Assembly (NCBI RefSeq): GCF_947503705.1
Contig: NZ_CANNES010000012.1
Coordinates: forward strand, 54,055 to 118,054
DNA: 64,000 bases
DNA from: an uncultured Tateyamaria sp.
Lineage (GTDB): Bacteria > Pseudomonadota > Alphaproteobacteria > Rhodobacterales > Rhodobacteraceae
Reading direction: 5' to 3'
The notes under the pieces were generated by a model. It saw only the letters and a program-made list of their open reading frames with translations. It was not told the origin of the DNA and made no database searches. Position 1 is the stretch's first letter; each line of letters starts with the position of its first letter. Below are positions 45,203-54,908 of the stretch, one piece after another. Position numbers and translations under genes: made by a program.

Positions 45203-45262
45203 CGACTCTGATCCGCCGATAGACCGACTCTGAACCCCCGCTCTTGCGACTCTGATCCGCCG
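45203..45262 (+). repeat. Three iterons with 22-bp periodicity (Rep-binding)
   Basis: CGACTCTGATCCGCCG at 45203-45218, CGACTCTGAACCCCCG at 45225-45240 and CGACTCTGATCCGCCG at 45247-45262. The starts are exactly 22 bp apart, two helical turns, so all copies face the same side of the DNA. Copies one and three are identical; copy two differs at two bases. They lie 100 bp upstream of repA. Confidence 0.9.
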
Positions 45263-45292
45263 TTGCCCGCCACCTGCGCGCTGGACCGAACC

Positions 45293-45301
45293 TGTGGATA
45301 A
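45293..45301 (-). promoter_or_regulatory. DnaA box
   Basis: TGTGGATAA, the complement of the consensus DnaA box TTATCCACA, 31 bp after the last iteron. Host DnaA probably helps open the origin. Confidence 0.8.
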
Positions 45302-45324
45302 CTCTAGGCTGGGTGTCACTGAAA

Positions 45325-45342
45325 CCCCGAAAGGAATCGGGG
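45325..45342 (+). promoter_or_regulatory. Short hairpin in the repA leader
   Basis: CCCCGA (45325-45330) and TCGGGG (45337-45342) with a 6-nt loop, 19 bp before the repA start. It could affect repA translation or copy control; no antisense RNA promoter was identified. Confidence 0.4.
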
Positions 45343-45361
45343 ACATAAAACGAGCAGAACA

Positions 45362-46357
45362 ATGACAGGACCTTCCGGGCTTTTGCCGGACCGCCATCCC
45401 ATGGGCGATTTTTTCGTCTGTGATCTCTTTGGGGCCGCCCCCAAGGACGACCTGGGGTCGATGGAGCATCCGATCTTTTCGCTTTCCACCCGGCCGGATC
45501 GTCGGGTGCTGAGCTATGCGCATAACGGCACCCAGGTGACGGTTACCCCAAGTGTCCGGGGGCGCGCCACGATCCATGACAAGGACATCCTGATCTATTG
45601 CATCAGCCAGTTGGTCGCTGCCCTCAATGCCGGGCGCACGGTGTCGCGGCGGGTGAGCCTGAAGGCCCATGACCTGCTGGTGGCCACCAATCGCGACACG
45701 GGCGGCGACAGCTATGTGCGCCTGCGCGATGCGTTTGAACGGCTGGCGGGCACCCGCATCACCACCAACCTCGAGACCGGGGGCCTTGAGACCACAAGCG
45801 GCTTTGGCCTGATCGAGAGCTGGGAGATCCAGCGCCGCTCCAAGGGCGGGCGGATGGTGTCGGTGACGGTGCTCTTGTCCGAATGGCTGTTTCGCGCGGT
45901 CGAGGCACGGGCGGTGCTGACGCTGAGCCGCGATTATTTCCGCCTGCGCAAACCGCTGGAGCGGCGGGTCTATGAGCTGGCGCGCAAACATTGCGGCCGG
46001 CAGCCCGAATGGCGCATCGGCATCCCGACCCTGCACAAGAAGGCGGGCAGTGCCGCCCCTGTTCGCGTGTTCCGCGCCGCCATCCGCGCGATGATCGCGG
46101 CCAACCATCTGCCCGATTATGACCTTGAGGAAGGCCCGGGCGACATGCTGATCGTGCGCCGCCAGCGGGTCATCGAACAGGACGCGCCCCGCCCCAGTGC
46201 CGACGCGCTGGAGGCCGCCCGCGCCCTGGCGCCGGGCCTCGATGTCTATGCGCTGGAGGCGGACTGGCGCGCCTTCTGGGTCGAGACGGGCCGCCCGCGC
46301 CTGACATCCGCAGACAAGGCATTTCTGGGCTGGGTCAAAACCCGCAGCAAACCCTAG
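45362..46357 (+). CDS. repA: Plasmid replication initiator RepA (RPA family, RepA-I-type)
   Basis: 331 aa. It begins MTGPSGLLPDRHPMGDFFVCD and contains PIFSLSTRPDRRVLSYAHNG, then LTLSRDYFRLRKPLERRVYELARKH in pieces, the core of the replication initiator protein A family of alphaproteobacterial plasmids. It binds the iterons 100 bp upstream and loads the replication machinery. The repA-parAB divergent arrangement is that of Roseobacter RepA-type replicons. The RepA-I compatibility subtype is inferred from the linked rhamnose operon and would need a tree. Confidence 0.88.
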   Translation: MTGPSGLLPDRHPMGDFFVCDLFGAAPKDDLGSMEHPIFSLSTRPDRRVLSYAHNGTQVTVTPSVRGRATIHDKDILIYCISQLVAALNAGRTVSRRVSLKAHDLLVATNRDTGGDSYVRLRDAFERLAGTRITTNLETGGLETTSGFGLIESWEIQRRSKGGRMVSVTVLLSEWLFRAVEARAVLTLSRDYFRLRKPLERRVYELARKHCGRQPEWRIGIPTLHKKAGSAAPVRVFRAAIRAMIAANHLPDYDLEEGPGDMLIVRRQRVIEQDAPRPSADALEAARALAPGLDVYALEADWRAFWVETGRPRLTSADKAFLGWVKTRSKP

Positions 46358-46366
46358 CCCCGAACC

Positions 46367-47901
<1,535 letters not shown>

Positions 47902-48348
47902 ATGCGGTTCGAAATCGTCGGCAAGGACGATGCAGAAAGCGGGATGTGCCACGGACGGTGGGCGGTTGCCCTGCGGGCGCTGTGCCTGTGTGCCGCTATT
48001 GGATATGTCGGGCTTGTGGCCATGACCCCGGCCGCCTCTGCCAATCAGCGCCAATATGCGGTTGTCGCCCTGACCTGCGACGCCGATCTGCGTCTGTGCC
48101 GCGCCCTGGTGCAGGTGCTGATGCAAACGGGGCCGCGCGGCCATCTTTACCGGATCAACCCTGACCCCAAACCGCCGCAGGCCTTTGACCTGCGTCTGGA
48201 AACCGATGCCACGGGGGCGGCCCATCTGGCCTGGCCATCGGGCAACGGTGACCCTGTTGCCCGCCAGGGCCGGACCGAGGCCGAATTTGCCCGTCATATC
48301 GTCGCGGCCAGCCCCGGGCTGCCCCGCGCCCTGAAACACGCTTTGTAG
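47902..48348 (+). CDS. Small exported protein of unknown function upstream of the RTX metalloprotease
   Basis: 148 aa. The N-terminus is a hydrophilic stretch, then a hydrophobic segment (ALRALCLCAAIGYVGLVAM) and an AASA-like cleavage site before NQRQYAVV, so probably periplasmic or secreted. The mature part has two Cys (LTCDADLRLC) and mixed beta-type pattern. I recognise no family. It stops 28 bp before the serralysin-like gene, so they may share a transcript; small proteins paired with such proteases are sometimes inhibitors, but nothing here shows that. Confidence 0.55.
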   Translation: MRFEIVGKDDAESGMCHGRWAVALRALCLCAAIGYVGLVAMTPAASANQRQYAVVALTCDADLRLCRALVQVLMQTGPRGHLYRINPDPKPPQAFDLRLETDATGAAHLAWPSGNGDPVARQGRTEAEFARHIVAASPGLPRALKHAL

Positions 48349-48376
48349 CTGCCATTTCCACCGAAAGGATTATCCC

Positions 48377-50725
48377 ATGTGTACCATTTGCATGATGACC
48401 CAGACCTTTGACCCCACCCGCCACACCGATGGCGGAAGCATCTTTGACGGTGTGGTGGGCGACCCGCTTGATCAATCCGATACCAACAACCTCACCAGTT
48501 CCGAGATCAACAGCAGCGTGTCCGTCATGGTGGACAGCTCGGTCACCGGCACGATTTCGACCTCGGGCGAGCAGGATTTCTTTTCCGTCACCTTCGAGGC
48601 CGGCAAGACCTACAAGATCGACGGCTTTGGTTCTCCGAGCGGCGGTGGCACGATCAACGAAACCGATCTGCACCTGTTCAACAGCTCGGGCGGCTTCATC
48701 GAATATGACGACTTCGAAGGGGCGGGTCTGGACGCCCAGATCACCTATACGGCCACGACCACGGGCACCTTCTATATCATGGTGGATGGCTACTACAGCA
48801 CAGATACCGGCACCTATACCCTGTCGATCGAGGAAACCGTGGCCCTGCCGCCCCCCGGCACCACCGGCACCTATGAAGAGTTGGCCGAGTTCCTCAAGAG
48901 CGGCACCAACAATGGCGTCGAATATACATTCGACACCTCGTCCTCAAACGTGATCACGGTCAATATTTCGGGCCTGACGGCTGCGGGCCAGCAGCTGGCG
49001 CTCTGGGCCATGGACGCCTGGGAAATGGTCGCCAACATCGACTTTCAGATTGTCACCTCGGGTGAAATGATCACTGTCGACGACGAAGACAGCGGCGCCT
49101 TTGCCTATTACCCCAATACCGGCTCCACCAGCATTGCGGGCGGCGACAACACCAATGGGGTCGAGCTGAACGTGTCCAAGCAATGGCTGGTCAACAGCGG
49201 CACCACGCTCGACAGCTATTCCTTCCAGACTTACGTGCACGAGTTTGGGCATGCGCTGGGGCTGAACCACTTGGGCGACTACAACTTTACCCCCGGCCAG
49301 TCGATCACCTATGCCAATGATGCCTATTTCACCAATGACAGCTGGCAGATGTCGGTCATGTCCTATTTCGACCAAGTCGAGAACACATCGACCAACGCCT
49401 CTTTTGGCTATCTGGCCGGGCCCATGATCGCCGATATCATTGCGATCCAGGATTTCTATGGCGCGCCGGGGTCCAGCGGTGTGACCGCAGGCAACACCAC
49501 CTTTGGCCTGAATTCCAACATCGGCAACTATCTGGACGAGCTGTTCACGGCCCTGGCCACCAATTCGACCTCGGCCAATGTGTCGGGCAATGACATGGCC
49601 TATACGCTTTATGATCAGGGCGGCACCGACACCATCGACCTGAGCTTTCTGACCGCGTCTGATCCGGCCAATATCAACCTCAACGATGGCACGTTCTCGG
49701 ATATCGGGACGGGCATTGATGTGCTGGGCATTGCCGTGGGCACCATGATCGAGAACCTCACCACCGGGGCGGGCAATGACACCCTGACCGGCAACGAGCT
49801 GAACAACATCCTGAACGCGGGCGACGGCAATGACCTGGTCCTGTCGGGCACGGGCAATGACACCACCAATGGCGGGATCGGCAATGACACCCTCTATGGC
49901 GGGGGCGGCAACGATTCCATCTCGGCCGGCAACGGCAATGACGAAGCCTTTGGCGGCAACGGCAACGACTTCCTGAGCGGCTCGTCTGGCTTTGACCTGC
50001 TGGGCGGTGGGGCCAACAACGACACCCTCTATGGCGGGGCCAACAACGACACGCTCTGGGGCTCGTCGGGCAATGACCTCATCTATGGTGGCACCGACAA
50101 TGACCTGGTCGGGGGCGGCACCAACAAGGACCAGATCTTTGGCGAAAGCGGCAATGACACGCTTTATGGCGGCGGCGGCCAGGACACCGTGCAGGGCGGC
50201 ACGGAAAATGACGTCGTGGGCGGCGGTGCCGGCGCAGACGTGGTGAACGGGGACGGCGGCAATGACACCCTGTGGGGTCAGGCCGGCAATGACACCCTGT
50301 CAGGTGGCAACGGCGATGACGACATTGCGGGCGGTGGTCAGGGCGACCTGCTGCAAGGGCAGCAGGGCAATGACACCCTCAATGGCGGTTTTGGCAATGA
50401 CACCCTGTTCGGGGGCGCGAACGATGACGTGCTGAACGGCAACTTTGGCACGGATATCCTTGTCGGTGGTCTGGGGGCGGATACCTTTGTCTTTGACGAG
50501 GGCGGGGCCAAGACGGTCAGCGATTTCAATGGGGCCGAGGGTGACATGCTGCAAATCGACGATGGGCTCTGGTTCGGCGCGACCCTGTCGCCCTCCAACA
50601 CAGTGACCGCCTTTGCCAGCGTGGTGGGCGGTTCGGTCGTCTTTGACTTTGGCAGCGGCAACACGATCACCCTGACGGGCGTGTCCACCACCGTGGGTCT
50701 GTCCGATCATATCGAGATCATCTGA
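48377..50725 (+). CDS. Secreted RTX metalloprotease (serralysin-like M10) with PPC domain
   Basis: 782 aa, AAAGGA before the start. Residues about 45-150 are a pre-peptidase C-terminal (PPC) beta domain (GEQDFFSVTFEAG, GTFYIMVDGYYS). The zinc site HEFGHALGLNH is at 288-298 and the Met-turn SVMSYFD around Met328, defining a metzincin M10 protease. Residues about 470-700 are calcium-binding GGxGNDTLxG nonapeptides, and the C-terminus is hydrophobic with a VVFDFGSGNTITLTG ending. No signal peptide: export by a type I secretion system, whose genes are not in this window. Likely a surface or matrix-modifying protease. Confidence 0.92.
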   Translation: MCTICMMTQTFDPTRHTDGGSIFDGVVGDPLDQSDTNNLTSSEINSSVSVMVDSSVTGTISTSGEQDFFSVTFEAGKTYKIDGFGSPSGGGTINETDLHLFNSSGGFIEYDDFEGAGLDAQITYTATTTGTFYIMVDGYYSTDTGTYTLSIEETVALPPPGTTGTYEELAEFLKSGTNNGVEYTFDTSSSNVITVNISGLTAAGQQLALWAMDAWEMVANIDFQIVTSGEMITVDDEDSGAFAYYPNTGSTSIAGGDNTNGVELNVSKQWLVNSGTTLDSYSFQTYVHEFGHALGLNHLGDYNFTPGQSITYANDAYFTNDSWQMSVMSYFDQVENTSTNASFGYLAGPMIADIIAIQDFYGAPGSSGVTAGNTTFGLNSNIGNYLDELFTALATNSTSANVSGNDMAYTLYDQGGTDTIDLSFLTASDPANINLNDGTFSDIGTGIDVLGIAVGTMIENLTTGAGNDTLTGNELNNILNAGDGNDLVLSGTGNDTTNGGIGNDTLYGGGGNDSISAGNGNDEAFGGNGNDFLSGSSGFDLLGGGANNDTLYGGANNDTLWGSSGNDLIYGGTDNDLVGGGTNKDQIFGESGNDTLYGGGGQDTVQGGTENDVVGGGAGADVVNGDGGNDTLWGQAGNDTLSGGNGDDDIAGGGQGDLLQGQQGNDTLNGGFGNDTLFGGANDDVLNGNFGTDILVGGLGADTFVFDEGGAKTVSDFNGAEGDMLQIDDGLWFGATLSPSNTVTAFASVVGGSVVFDFGSGNTITLTGVSTTVGLSDHIEII

Positions 50726-50774
50726 GGGGGCTGACCGCCGCGCAGCGGTCCATCCCAACCTATGCGAGAAACAC

Positions 50775-50807
50775 GGAAAAGGCAGGGGCAAAATCCCTGC
50801 CTTTTCC
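50775..50807 (+). terminator. Strong hairpin terminator after the RTX protease
   Basis: Perfect 13-bp stem GGAAAAGGCAGGG (50775-50787) with CCCTGCCTTTTCC (50795-50807), a 7-nt loop, then ATTTAAA. It separates the protease from the second RTX gene. Confidence 0.8.
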
Positions 50808-50885
50808 ATTTAAACCCTGCATTGCTATTGACGTTTTTTTGATTATTCTCGCCTCCAAACACTCAAAGTATTGGAGGGAAAAAGA

Positions 50886-53147
50886 ATGATTTATGCGATT
50901 ACAGGAACGGACCCGGACTTTCTGGGATTTGCCCTTTTTGATCAGTTCGAGAACCTGAACATCGAACTGGTGTCCGCCACGTCCACATCGGTTGTGATCA
51001 GCAACTCCGCCACCGGCGCCATCACCACGCTGAGCGGCTCCGGCTTTACCTTTGCAGGCACCGACCCGACCGGCGGCGTGGTCACCGGCGTTTCGGTCAG
51101 CGATGGCAGCACGACGATTGGCACCATTTCCGGCATCAACTGGGGCCTTGTGGCCTTTAACCTTGCTCTGGATGCGCTGGACAATGGCAACGAGGCGGCG
51201 ATCGCGGCCCTGATCAACAGCGCGGGCCCCCTGACGGTCGATGCCTCGGGCGCGACCGGACCGCTGAATTCCGAAGGGGACCTGGAAGGCATCCTTGAGC
51301 TGCTGAACGCCGGTTATACCTATATCGACAGCCCCTTTGACGAGGATGTCGGTGGCACCGATTTCAACGACACCTATCAGGTCGGCACGCAGAACGATTT
51401 CAACAGCATCAATATCGAGGCCACGCTGGGCAACGACACCTTTGATTTCACCGGGGCCAGTTCGAACGCGTTCGCATTCCTGGATTATGATCAGGACTAT
51501 TCCACGCCCCAGGCGATCACCGCCAATATCAACGGCGTGGCGGGCACCGGCACCATCGGCACAGCCAGCTTTACCGACACCATCCTGGGCCTGGGCGTGA
51601 TCCTGGCGGCAGATGGCTTTGGCGTCGGGGGCAGCAACCTGAACGACACGTTCAACATCACCCTGGGCGGGCCGAATGACAACAATTTCCAGTTCATGAC
51701 CGTTACAGGCGGCGAAGGGGCGGACACGTTCAACGTCTCCCTGGGTGACTTCAGCACCCTGCGCCTCGACTTCCGCTTTGGTGCGTTCAACGATCCGTTC
51801 ACCGGCGTGGTCATGGACATTGCGGCCGGCACGATCACCAATGATGGCTTTGGCAGCTCTGATACCATCACCTATACCAACACCGGCGGACGTCTCGAGA
51901 TACGGGGCACCGACTTTGCCGACGACATCACCGGCAGCGATTTCAACGACAGCTTTATCCTGCGCGAGGGCAATGACACGCTGGATGGCGGCGACGGCTT
52001 TGACCGGCTCCGCTATGACCGGTCGGGGGTTGATGCGGTGATGGTGGATCTGTCCACCGGCGTGGCCACCGGCACATGGAACGGCAACGGCTTTACCCAT
52101 GATCTGACCTCTATCGAATGGGTCCGCGGATCGCGCGAGGGCAATGACACCCTGATCGGGTCGGATGCCAACGAGATGCTGGATGGGCGCGGCGGCGATG
52201 ACAGCCTTGTGGGCGGTGGCGGCGACGACACCCTGATTGGTGGCGAAGGCCACGACATCTTCCTGTCTGGCTCGGGCAATGACGTGGCCGAAGGTGGGTC
52301 GGGCAACGACACCATGTATGGCGGCGGCAACGATGACCATCTGTCGGCGACCAGCGGGGCCAACGAGATGTTCGGCGGGTCGGGCAACGACACGATCGAA
52401 GGTGGTGTGGACGGCGACCTGATGGGCGGCGGCGGCGGCTTTGACATCCTGAATGGGGGCAATGGCAACGACACCATGTTCGGCTCCTCCGGCAATGACA
52501 CGATCGAAGGCGGCGAGGGTGACGACTTTGCCGGTGCCGGGTCCAACAATGACCTGGTCAATGGCGGCAACGGCAATGACACGCTTTATGGCGGTGGCAA
52601 CCGCGACGTCGTGAATGGCGGCAACAACGATGACCTCTTGGGTGGCGGCGCCGGGCGCGACCTGGTCAATGGCGACGGCGGCAATGACACCCTGTGGGGT
52701 CAGGCCGGCGATGACACCTTGTATGGCGGCAACGGCAATGACGACATTGCGGGCGGCGGCCAGGGTGACCTGCTCTTTGGTCAGCAGGGCGAAGACACCC
52801 TCAATGGCGGCTTTGGCAACGATACCCTGTCGGGTGGGGCTGATGACGACATGCTGAACGGCAACTTTGGCAATGACGTCCTGACCGGTGGTCTGGGGGC
52901 CGATACCTTTGTCTTTGATGCCAACGGGTCCAAGACGGTGAACGACTTCAACATCGCGGACGGTGATTTGCTGCTGATCGATGGATCCTATCTGATGAGC
53001 GGAGTGTCGACGACGCAGGATGTCATCGACACCTATGCCGATGACAGTTCGGGCACCGTCATCTTTGACTTTGGCACCATGTCGATCACCCTCAATGGTG
53101 TCAGCACCGTGACGGGCCTGGAAGGCGCGCTCGACATCAACTTCTGA
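50886..53147 (+). CDS. RTX calcium-binding secreted protein without a protease domain
   Basis: 753 aa from ATG 50886, with the good ribosome site GGAGGG at 50873-50878. Residues 1 to about 480 are beta-rich with no catalytic motif found (MIYAITGTDPDFLGFALFD ...); repeats of the FNDTYQVG/LNDTFNITLGG type appear from about 160. Residues about 480-660 are RTX nonapeptides (GGNGNDTLYGG). The last 130 residues are almost the same as those of the preceding protease (WGQAG-DTL-GGNG-DDIAGGGQGDLL). Exported by type I secretion. Probably an adhesin or matrix protein. Confidence 0.85.
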   Translation: MIYAITGTDPDFLGFALFDQFENLNIELVSATSTSVVISNSATGAITTLSGSGFTFAGTDPTGGVVTGVSVSDGSTTIGTISGINWGLVAFNLALDALDNGNEAAIAALINSAGPLTVDASGATGPLNSEGDLEGILELLNAGYTYIDSPFDEDVGGTDFNDTYQVGTQNDFNSINIEATLGNDTFDFTGASSNAFAFLDYDQDYSTPQAITANINGVAGTGTIGTASFTDTILGLGVILAADGFGVGGSNLNDTFNITLGGPNDNNFQFMTVTGGEGADTFNVSLGDFSTLRLDFRFGAFNDPFTGVVMDIAAGTITNDGFGSSDTITYTNTGGRLEIRGTDFADDITGSDFNDSFILREGNDTLDGGDGFDRLRYDRSGVDAVMVDLSTGVATGTWNGNGFTHDLTSIEWVRGSREGNDTLIGSDANEMLDGRGGDDSLVGGGGDDTLIGGEGHDIFLSGSGNDVAEGGSGNDTMYGGGNDDHLSATSGANEMFGGSGNDTIEGGVDGDLMGGGGGFDILNGGNGNDTMFGSSGNDTIEGGEGDDFAGAGSNNDLVNGGNGNDTLYGGGNRDVVNGGNNDDLLGGGAGRDLVNGDGGNDTLWGQAGDDTLYGGNGNDDIAGGGQGDLLFGQQGEDTLNGGFGNDTLSGGADDDMLNGNFGNDVLTGGLGADTFVFDANGSKTVNDFNIADGDLLLIDGSYLMSGVSTTQDVIDTYADDSSGTVIFDFGTMSITLNGVSTVTGLEGALDINF

Positions 53148-53154
53148 AGGGCCC

Positions 53155-53183
53155 GGCCCGGCGGTATTCCTGACCGCCGGGCC
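53155..53183 (+). terminator. GC-rich hairpin after the second RTX gene
   Basis: Perfect 11-bp stem GGCCCGGCGGT (53155-53165) with ACCGCCGGGCC (53173-53183) and a 7-nt loop, eight bases after the stop. There is no T tract, so it could be a transcript-protecting hairpin instead of a terminator. Confidence 0.55.
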
Positions 53184-53308
53184 GACCCCGAGACCCGCAA
53201 TCTGATGACATCAGCCGTGGCGCCAACCACGTATTGTGTGGCTGGCACTGGGCGCGTGTCTGGGCTATCCCCGGCGGTGGTGATCAATGACGCACGGGTG
53301 GTGCACGA

Positions 53309-54193
53309 ATGAAAAAGACATTCCTCTTGGGGGTTGGGGCGCAAAAGGCCGGAACCACCTGGCTTTACCAATATCTGCGCGGCCATCCCGATTGTGCGAT
53401 GGGAATGATCAAGGAACATGCGGTTCTGCAAGTGGCCCTGGCCCAGGGCGGGCCTTCGGGTCGCTTTGGCGACAAGGCCAACGCATTGATCGCGGCCCTG
53501 CAGGGGGCCAAGAACACCCCGCCCGACACCCCCCTGGACGCAGATGCCCAGGCGCGGCTGTTGGCCCTGATGGACAATGTGGGTGGCGAGTTCGACCTGT
53601 CCTATTACATGCGGACCTTTGAGCGGCTGCTGGAGGCCAATCCGGAGGCGCATCTGACGGGCGACATCACGCCTGAATATTGCATGCTGTCCACAGATCA
53701 GCTGCGCCAGGTGCGCGCCATGATCGAAGGGGCGGGCTATGACCTCAAGGTGGTGTTCCTGATGCGCGATCCGCTGGACCGGGTCTATTCGGCGCTGCGC
53801 ATGGCGGATCGCAACCGCCGCGCTTCGGGCAAGCCGGTGAACCTGCCTGCGGCAGAGCGCTTTGACAGCCAGGGCGTGGCCGATTGGGTCGAACAGCGCA
53901 CCCGCTATGACCTGATCCTGGACAGGCTGGACGCTGCCTTTGCGCCGGAACAGGTGTCGGTGGGCTTTTACGAGACGTTCTTTTCCAACGAGACGCTGAC
54001 TGATCTGCTGGGCTTTCTGGGCCTGCGCCATCACCCGGCGGATTTCGGGAACCTGGCCAATGCCTCGCCCGCAGGGGGCGACATTGCCCCTGAAAAAGTC
54101 GCGGCCGTCCGGGCCCATTACGATGTCACCTATCGGGCCTGTGCGGACCGTTTCGGGGCTGCGTTCATATCCGATATTTGGAAATACGCGTAA
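53309..54193 (+). CDS. Sulfotransferase family protein
   Basis: 294 aa. PAPS loop LLGVGAQKAGTTWLYQYLRG at residues 6-25, then KVVFLMRDPLDRVYSALRMA (Arg, Ser of the 3'-phosphate site) near residue 150. ITPEYCMLS is also typical of the Sulfotransfer_1 group. The ribosome site is weak. It follows the second RTX gene in the same direction, separated by a hairpin, and ends at the AT-richer island. Acceptor unknown. Confidence 0.86.
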   Translation: MKKTFLLGVGAQKAGTTWLYQYLRGHPDCAMGMIKEHAVLQVALAQGGPSGRFGDKANALIAALQGAKNTPPDTPLDADAQARLLALMDNVGGEFDLSYYMRTFERLLEANPEAHLTGDITPEYCMLSTDQLRQVRAMIEGAGYDLKVVFLMRDPLDRVYSALRMADRNRRASGKPVNLPAAERFDSQGVADWVEQRTRYDLILDRLDAAFAPEQVSVGFYETFFSNETLTDLLGFLGLRHHPADFGNLANASPAGGDIAPEKVAAVRAHYDVTYRACADRFGAAFISDIWKYA

Positions 54194-54908
54194 CGCCTGA
54201 TTGTGCATAATCAATGCTCCATCGGTCTCTTGACGCAGGGTGCGAGCCCTGAACACAGACTCTTCAACATCTCAGTTTTTGATTACCCTGTAAGTGGCCT
54301 GGGCCACTGCGTCCTGTTTGAACGCTTCCGTAAATCGAATTCCCTTGCTCACATCCGTCTCTCCTTGGTTCCAAAATTACCAAGCAAAGCTTCTACAAAT
54401 CTACGGGCACCTCAGACCGCCCTGTTGAAAGTAGAGATATAAAGACAACTACCTCGGACATAGATCTCGCTGCGACGGCTGACATTCTGCTATTCGTTTC
54501 CAGTGGTAGTACCGTCGCCAGTACCACACTGATCGTTGAGATGTCTGAACTCGGCCAGATCACTGGAGAGCAATCCATCGCGCTTATGGGACCCGTGCCC
54601 GTTGTACAAGCCGGTGGGGCTATGCGTGTATAGTGATCTATCCACTCATCAGCGGCGAAGGTCGCATGTTACGTATTGTCCTGTTACACGCAGTGATCAT
54701 AACCTAATATTGCAGTTTTTTGCAAATTTGATGCGCACCGCCGGTTAACTTCACAAGGTCATTATCACTGCTGTTGCCCAAAAACTCATTATCATCGTCA
54801 GGACACTAGTTAATTAGAACAGTAATGGTCTTCTCACACCGTCTGAGATGCAGTTCTAAGCATGAGCGAGCGGGCTTTCAGAGCCGCTTTTGTTCCAAGT
54901 CAGGCGCA
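54194..54908. other. AT-richer island with an IS3 remnant, otherwise no gene
   Basis: 715 bp between two sulfotransferase genes, visibly lower in GC than its neighbours. It contains an IS3 orfA fragment (54272-54352, minus) and an open stretch on the plus strand (54334-54633, about 99 codons, without ATG near its beginning) that encodes DIDLAATADILLFVSSG-like peptide of no recognised family. I see no complete gene. It looks like a site of past insertions. Confidence 0.6.
54272..54352 (-). pseudogene. IS3-family transposase OrfA, N-terminal fragment
   Basis: From GTG 54352, with AAGGAG at ribosome-binding distance, the minus strand encodes SKGIRFTEAFKQDAVAQAT, the characteristic start of IS3-family OrfA, then leaves the family pattern and stops after 26 codons. 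The sequence TGTAGAAGCTTTGC just upstream of it (ending near 54395) could be the left end of the element. The rest of the IS is missing. Confidence 0.6.

Larger units (their letters stand above)
44931..45361. other. Plasmid origin of replication and divergent parA/repA control region
   Basis: A 431-bp non-coding region between divergent parA and repA. From parA outward it holds an inverted repeat overlapping the likely parA promoter, an AT-rich stretch (about 45000-45195, visibly poorer in G and C than flanking genes), three 22-bp-phased iterons, a DnaA box and a short hairpin just before repA. Together these are the parts expected of an iteron-type oriV. No tRNA or other gene is in it. Confidence 0.85.

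Noticed and set aside
49750..50420. Short regularly spaced DNA repeats that could be mistaken for a CRISPR array
   Set aside because: They encode RTX nonapeptides in frame (GGCAATGAC-type units), vary like codons and have no spacers.
54334..54633. A new small gene in the AT-richer island
   Set aside because: The open stretch has no ATG near its start, no ribosome site and no known family; kept only as part of the decayed island.
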